Assembly (NCBI RefSeq): GCF_000772955.1
Contig: NZ_JPVO01000044.1
Coordinates: 1-64,000, forward strand
Length of the DNA: 64,000 nt
Direction of reading: 5' to 3'
From: Ureibacillus sinduriensis BLB-1 = JCM 15800
GTDB lineage: Bacteria > Bacillota > Bacilli > Bacillales_A > Planococcaceae
This document shows, piece after piece, positions 59,406-64,000 of this stretch. The notes under the pieces are model-generated. The model was not told the DNA's origin, made no database searches, and saw nothing but the letters and a program-made list of their open reading frames with translations. The translations under genes and the position numbers were made by a program. The stretch's first letter is position 1. Every line of letters begins with the position of its first letter.

Positions 59406-59432
59406 TAGAGATATTGGAAAGGGGAAATCATT

Positions 59433-60275
59433 TTGAGCCTGGATACTATTAGACGAAATAACGTACATATTAGTGGCAAGGGGGAGAAAGCAATCATTTT
59501 TGCGGCTGGTTTTGGATGCGACCAAACAGTTTGGAAAGATGTTTCACCCGCTTTTGAAGAGGAATACCAAGTTATTTTATTTGATTATGTTGGTATGGGC
59601 AGTTCAGACGTTTCAGCTTTTGACCCTGCTAAATATAGTAAACTATCTGGTTACGTGCAGGACGTCATAGATGTTTGTTCGGCTTTAAATTTAAAGGACG
59701 CGATATTTGTCGGGCATTCCGTAAGTAGTATGATCGGTTTATTGGCATCTATTGAAAAACCGGAATACTTTTCACAATTGATTATGATCGCACCTTCACC
59801 GTGCTATTTGAATGATCCTCCCCAATATAAAGGTGGTTTTGAAAGAGAAGACTTGGAAGGTCTATTGGCCATGATGGAGAAAAACTATATAGGTTGGGCC
59901 AATGCTTTCTCTATGAATCTTATAAATAATAATAAGCGTACGGATGTGGCAAAAAATTTAGAAGATCGTTTCTGCTCAACGGATCCTTTCATTGCTAATA
60001 CTTTTGCAAGGGCATGCTTCTTTACGGATAATCGCCCTGATATCGCAAAAGCGACTATCCCTTCACTTATTTTGCAGTGCTCTGAGGATATAATTGCACC
60101 GAGGGAAGTTGGCGAATATTTGAATACCAATATGCCAAAAAGTTCACTAACATACTTGAATGCAATTGGTCACTGCCCGCATATGAGTGACCCCGATGAA
60201 ACGATCGAGACGATAAAAAATTACTTAACTGATCGAGCTACATTACTGATTGGGGAGGGTGTAGGTGAAGTTTAA
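59433..60275 (+). CDS. rsbQ: alpha/beta hydrolase RsbQ, energy-stress activator
   Basis: A 280-aa protein starting at TTG 59433 (AAAGGGG upstream). The hydrolase triad is visible at the same numbers as in B. subtilis RsbQ: Ser96 (GHSVSS), Asp219 (CSEDII) and His247 (GHCPHM). RsbQ is required with RsbP to signal low energy to sigma-B. Its stop is immediately followed by the GTG start of the phosphatase gene, supporting a functional pair. Confidence 0.9.
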   Translation: MSLDTIRRNNVHISGKGEKAIIFAAGFGCDQTVWKDVSPAFEEEYQVILFDYVGMGSSDVSAFDPAKYSKLSGYVQDVIDVCSALNLKDAIFVGHSVSSMIGLLASIEKPEYFSQLIMIAPSPCYLNDPPQYKGGFEREDLEGLLAMMEKNYIGWANAFSMNLINNNKRTDVAKNLEDRFCSTDPFIANTFARACFFTDNRPDIAKATIPSLILQCSEDIIAPREVGEYLNTNMPKSSLTYLNAIGHCPHMSDPDETIETIKNYLTDRATLLIGEGVGEV

Positions 60276-61484
60276 GTGGACGAATTAATAGATAATGCAC
60301 CATGTGGATTTTTAACTCTAACGAAAAACGGTATAATTCAATCCATTAATAGGACATTGCTTGAGATTTTGCAATGGCCATCACCTAAACTTCTTATAGG
60401 GAAACATTTTAATGAGATACTGCCTAATTCAGCACAAATCTTTATGCAGCTTTACTTCATTCCGCTTATTAAATCTAAGCACAATGTCGAGGAAATGTAT
60501 ATTTCATTGCTTGCAAAAAGCGGGGCTGAAATTCCAGTTTTATTAAATGCATCTCTTCAGAAAAACAATGAAATCATATGTGTGATTGTCCCGATGTACA
60601 ATCGGAATGCATTTGAGGATGAAATCATCAATGCCAAGAAAATGGCTGAAAATGCTTTTCGGGAAAAAGAAAAGACGCTTATAGAATTGGAGTGTGCCCT
60701 TGAATCACTTGAAGGCAAGCAACAGGAACTTCTTATAGCCAATAAACAGAATGCAAAATTCAAGATGGATACCGAGCGGGAATTGCAGCTTGCAAAAAGA
60801 ATACAAGAAACGGCCCTTACAAAAGATATTGTTAATGATCAAATACAAATGTTATCCTATTATCATGCTTCAAAAGCATTGTCGGGGGATATTTATGGGT
60901 TTTATCAAGTAACACCGGAAAAATATGGGGTTATCTTGTTGGATGTAATGGGGCATGGAATATCGTCAGCCTTAATTACGATGTCACTTCAATCGTTGTT
61001 TCAGAAGTTGATTTCGCAAGGAGTAAGTGCGGAAAGTGTAGTGCAGGAGCTGGACCAATATTTGCATGAATTATTCAGGAATAACCAAGATGCATGGCAT
61101 TATTGCACGGCTATTTACTTAAATATTGATACTAGTAATCAGACTGTCGAATACATTAATGCAGGGCATCCACCTGCGATACTGCAAAACTTGAATGGCG
61201 AGCAGCAAGAACTGTTGGCAACCAGCCCTCCTTTGGGGACATTTGAAAATATTGCTTATAAAACAAAAACGATAAACTATGAGCAGGGAACGAGAATTCT
61301 ATTATATACCGATGGAGTGTCGGAGGCCTTTGAGATCAACACTCTCAATTACTTGCTGCATGACTCGTTATCAAGCCCGGTTTCAGAGACAAAAGAAATT
61401 ATTCAAAGCGCACTGGAAAATAGGGAAAATAAATTCGAAAAATACAACAATGATGATCAATGTTTCATTTTGATTGAGTTGTAA
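60276..61484 (+). CDS. rsbP: PAS-PP2C phosphatase RsbP
   Basis: A 402-aa phosphatase starting at GTG 60276 directly after the rsbQ stop. A PAS domain (about 1-115, GFLTLTKNGIIQSINRTLLEIL), a coiled coil (about 115-180), and a PPM/SpoIIE-type domain (about 190-400) with the metal Asp in SGDIYGF, DVMGHGISSALI, NAGHPPAIL and YTDGVSEAF. It dephosphorylates RsbV-P to free sigma-B during energy stress. Length matches B. subtilis RsbP. The sigma-B operon itself is not in this window. Confidence 0.92.
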   Translation: MDELIDNAPCGFLTLTKNGIIQSINRTLLEILQWPSPKLLIGKHFNEILPNSAQIFMQLYFIPLIKSKHNVEEMYISLLAKSGAEIPVLLNASLQKNNEIICVIVPMYNRNAFEDEIINAKKMAENAFREKEKTLIELECALESLEGKQQELLIANKQNAKFKMDTERELQLAKRIQETALTKDIVNDQIQMLSYYHASKALSGDIYGFYQVTPEKYGVILLDVMGHGISSALITMSLQSLFQKLISQGVSAESVVQELDQYLHELFRNNQDAWHYCTAIYLNIDTSNQTVEYINAGHPPAILQNLNGEQQELLATSPPLGTFENIAYKTKTINYEQGTRILLYTDGVSEAFEINTLNYLLHDSLSSPVSETKEIIQSALENRENKFEKYNNDDQCFILIEL

Positions 61485-61536
61485 CTATATTTCATCAAGA
61501 GAGAATTACTCAAAGATTTATTCTCTTGATTGACAG

Positions 61537-61576
61537 GAAAAGGGATCGAAATTTAACTCATTTCGATCCCTTTTGG
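61537..61576. terminator. bidirectional terminator between rsbP and hemAT-like genes
   Basis: AAAAGGGATCGAAAT pairs with ATTTCGATCCCTTTT around a 7-nt loop; both flanks suit transcription from either side. Confidence 0.88.
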
Positions 61577-61589
61577 GCTGTATATTTCT

Positions 61590-62888
61590 TTAATATTCAT
61601 TCATCGTATCATTCAGTTGATCGGCTAGTTTGGATACCTTCATACCCGCTTCACCTATTTCGTGCAATGTGCGTGTAAAATTAGCCATTTGCTCATTATT
61701 TCGTTCGTTTTGTTCCCTATTTGTGTTGCTTGCTGTCAGGATTTCATCAAAACTTTTTGCTGTTTCTTGGACATTTTGATTAGCCGATAACGATTTATCA
61801 TTAACATTATTGATTTGTTGGACGACATTTTCAATTTGCTTCGTTGTTGTGATAACCAATTCCGTTATATTACTTGAAGAGAACTTTGTCTGCTCGGCTA
61901 ACTTCTTCACTTCTGCCGCTACTACAGAAAACCCTTTTCCGTTCTCCCCGGCTCTTGCCGCTTCAATCGCTGCATTGAGGGCCAAAAGGTTTGTTTGGTC
62001 GGCAATGGAAGTGATCACTTCGACGATGTTTCCAATTTCTCTTGAATTCGTTTCAAGGGAGCTGATGCTTGATTTGATTTCAGTTACACTTTCGTTTAAA
62101 GAAGCGGTTTCCTCGATAACCGAATCTAACTGGTTTCTTCCTTTTGAGGAAATTTTCGATGTTAGGATAGAAGATTGCATCCCCTCATTTAGATCTGTTT
62201 TCATAATTTCTGAACGTTGAACAACGCCGGCAATCGTTGACTCAACTTCTTCGGACATTGCAGCAAGTTCTTCAGTGATGGTCCCGATTGTTTGTTTCAC
62301 GTTCTGTTTTGCCTGAATTACCTGCTGGACCGTTTCTGCAATTTGCAATTCTTGCAGTGCGGATAAGCAAAGTAGTGTTTCCAGGTTGAATAATTTATTT
62401 AGAACACTGGAAGCAAGTGCCAGGCTTTCCATATCATGATCAAATTTCCTTTTAAGAATATCGAGTATGTTGTTGACGAGCATCTGGTAAGCACAGAGGT
62501 ACCATTTTATCTCGACGCCTGACTTCAGATAGAAACCGCCAAGTCGTTTCCGAATAAGTGTATAATTATCATCAATGATTCCACTGAACAAGCCTACAAT
62601 GTATTTTTTGGAATTTGCTAAATCAACTCCAATTGGTGTCATGTCCACCACTTTTCGTATGCCATCATGCAGATTGTTGTAAACAGGTGCATATATCTCC
62701 TCGATATGTTCGTGAATAATAGGCTGCAGAGCTTTGGCTACAGCCAAGTCCTGTATCGTAAGGTTCATAATAGATAACTGTAATTCTAGTTCATTATCTT
62801 TTAATATTTGTATCTTTACATCTTGTATATGTCGTTCGCTTTCTAGTTTCAATTTAGAGATTTGTTGTTTTTTTGTTAAAAATCCCAT
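61590..62888 (-). CDS. HemAT-like globin-coupled chemoreceptor with Tyr at the heme-ligand position
   Basis: A 432-aa soluble transducer without TM segments: a sensor globin domain (about 25-180, ending in [11 protein letters not shown] and LNKLFNLE) and an MCP signalling domain (about 190-432; core [40 protein letters not shown]). Tyr70 matches the distal Tyr of B. subtilis HemAT. At the proximal site, aligned on KWY, the B. subtilis IASIHLRIGL reads [10 protein letters not shown] here, so the heme-binding His is Tyr120. Oxygen sensing is therefore doubtful or differently ligated. Converges with rsbP. Confidence 0.88.
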   Translation of the reverse strand: MGFLTKKQQISKLKLESERHIQDVKIQILKDNELELQLSIMNLTIQDLAVAKALQPIIHEHIEEIYAPVYNNLHDGIRKVVDMTPIGVDLANSKKYIVGLFSGIIDDNYTLIRKRLGGFYLKSGVEIKWYLCAYQMLVNNILDILKRKFDHDMESLALASSVLNKLFNLETLLCLSALQELQIAETVQQVIQAKQNVKQTIGTITEELAAMSEEVESTIAGVVQRSEIMKTDLNEGMQSSILTSKISSKGRNQLDSVIEETASLNESVTEIKSSISSLETNSREIGNIVEVITSIADQTNLLALNAAIEAARAGENGKGFSVVAAEVKKLAEQTKFSSSNITELVITTTKQIENVVQQINNVNDKSLSANQNVQETAKSFDEILTASNTNREQNERNNEQMANFTRTLHEIGEAGMKVSKLADQLNDTMNEY

Positions 62889-63137
62889 GATCGGTTCCCT
62901 GCTTCCAAATGATTTATAATATAGTCTTGAGTAATAAAGTTAAATATATGAAAATAATATCATAACCATTGAATGTGGACTATATCTTTTTTACTGGTTT
63001 TTTGGACATGAATGGATATAGGTACTAAAAATGTGTCTAGGAATTTTTAAATATAAGATAGATAATCGAGATGGGCTGGATGAATCCGCCATTTTATAAT
63101 TTATATACACATTCCAAGCAGAAAGAGGAGGTTAATC

Positions 63138-64000
63138 ATGACACTGCAGCAATTGAAATATGTAATCGAAGTTGCGAGGAGTCGGTCCATCAGTAAGGCT
63201 GCTCAAAATTTGTTTATTAGCCAACCAAGCTTGTCCAATGCGCTGAAAGAGTTGGAGAATGAAATTGGAATAATGATTTTCTCCAGGACGAATAAAGGCA
63301 TTATACTGACAGCGGAAGGGGAGGAGTTTTTAGGTTATGCAAGGCAGGTAGTCGAACAAGTGGCGCTTCTAGAAAACCGATATTCAAACACCCAATCGAT
63401 ACAACAACATTTCTCTGTTTCGGCGCAGCACTACGCATTTGCTGTCAGTGCATTTGTGCGGTTGTTAAAAGAGTACAAAAGAGACGAGTACGAATTCACG
63501 CTAAGGGAAACAAAGACCTATGAGATTATTGAAGATGTTAAAAATCTGCGAAGTGAAATTGGCATACTATATGTAAATGATTTCAATAGGAACGTCATTC
63601 AGAAATTCCTTAGGGAAGGTAACCTCATTTTTCACGAACTATTCGAAGCTAAGCCACATGTCTTTATAAGTTCGGGGAATCCGCTCGCGAAGCAAGAATT
63701 TGTGACATTGCCGGATTTGATTCCTTATCCGTATCTTTCCTTTGAACAAGGTGATTATAATTCTTTCTACTTTTCTGAGGAAATCTTAAGCACTTTATCG
63801 AGGCCAAAAAATATACGTGTTAGTGATCGAGCGACACTATTTAATTTACTAATCGGATTAAATGGGTACACCATTTCTACGGGAGTGATTAGTCAGGAAT
63901 TAAATGGCAAAGAGATTGTGTCGGTTCCTTTACGTGTGGATGAAAGAATTACCGTCGGGTATATTACACACAAAAATGTGACAAATACCCCTCTGGCGAA
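63138..64000 (+). CDS. LysR-family transcriptional regulator, cut by window end
   Basis: Open from ATG 63138 (AGAGGAGG 8 nt upstream) to the last base, about 287 codons, so only a short C-terminus is missing. The N-terminal winged helix reads MTLQQLKYVIEVARSRSISK then AAQNLFISQPSLSNALKELE; the rest is a two-lobed substrate-binding domain. Target unknown; it resembles CmbR/CysL-like members for sulfur amino acid control only loosely. It is transcribed away from the globin chemoreceptor, 249 bp apart. Confidence 0.88.
   Translation, partial: MTLQQLKYVIEVARSRSISKAAQNLFISQPSLSNALKELENEIGIMIFSRTNKGIILTAEGEEFLGYARQVVEQVALLENRYSNTQSIQQHFSVSAQHYAFAVSAFVRLLKEYKRDEYEFTLRETKTYEIIEDVKNLRSEIGILYVNDFNRNVIQKFLREGNLIFHELFEAKPHVFISSGNPLAKQEFVTLPDLIPYPYLSFEQGDYNSFYFSEEILSTLSRPKNIRVSDRATLFNLLIGLNGYTISTGVISQELNGKEIVSVPLRVDERITVGYITHKNVTNTPLA

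Noticed and set aside
59360-59432. Sigma-B promoter before rsbQ
   Set aside because: I could not find a GTTT..GGGWAW pair at proper spacing; a sigma-A-like TTGAAA-17-TATGAA fits better.

Overview
The window is low-GC Gram-positive DNA from the order Bacillales. A Planococcaceae-type relative such as Lysinibacillus or Solibacillus is the best guess; the genus is inferred from overall character and not proven. The evidence is the Bacillus subtilis-like gene order yebG(NETI)-purEKBCSQLFMNH-purD-yerA-yerB-yerC-pcrB-pcrA-ligA-camS-gatCAB-dgkB-rlmCD, strong AGGAGG-type ribosome binding sites, frequent GTG and TTG starts, and typical sigma-A promoters and T-tailed terminators.

Layout. 1-150: the 3' part of a 5S-rRNA-like sequence with an unrelated 5' side, then a terminator. 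343-1431: an MscS-family channel. 1479-4924 (minus): a YkoG/YkoH-like two-component system with two PepSY proteins that have very acidic tails; similar TTCATTAGAAA sites lie upstream of both transcription starts. 5159-17634: the NETI protein, then the purine operon with PurR boxes, a sigma-A promoter, a guanine riboswitch and a terminator, followed by purE to purH. 17694-18435: a gene-free array of about 11-12 hairpin-forming 40-43 bp repeats separating purH from purD. 18480-37149: purD followed by conserved housekeeping genes (adenine deaminase-like YerA, YerB lipoprotein, YerC, PcrB, PcrA, LigA, CamS, GatCAB, a thioredoxin-like protein, DgkB, RlmCD).

37363-64000 is more accessory: an AraC/GyrI-like regulator divergent from a membrane protein; a BceAB-type ABC transporter with no kinase next to it; a DNA glycosylase (MutM-like); a strong promoter directly followed by a strong terminator (candidate small RNA) ahead of an unfamiliar 284-aa protein; a tRNA-dihydrouridine synthase; oligopeptidase B; a second two-component system next to a MacB/FtsX-type ABC transporter; a LysM-NlpC/P60 cell-wall hydrolase; a MarR-MMPL efflux pair with a clear palindromic operator; an RsbQ-RsbP energy-stress module; a HemAT-like globin chemoreceptor whose expected heme-ligating histidine is a tyrosine; and the start of a LysR regulator cut by the window end.

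The purine genes form one biosynthetic unit (PRPP to IMP) controlled at initiation by PurR and at elongation by guanine. The stress and envelope genes after 49 kb are small regulator-plus-effector modules. The least ordinary items are the purH-purD repeat array, the Tyr-for-His globin sensor, the promoter-terminator unit at 43.8 kb, the Asn in the near-invariant TLHP motif of PurH, and the paired control sites of the two-component loci. I found no phage, transposase, CRISPR array, tRNA or integrated element.
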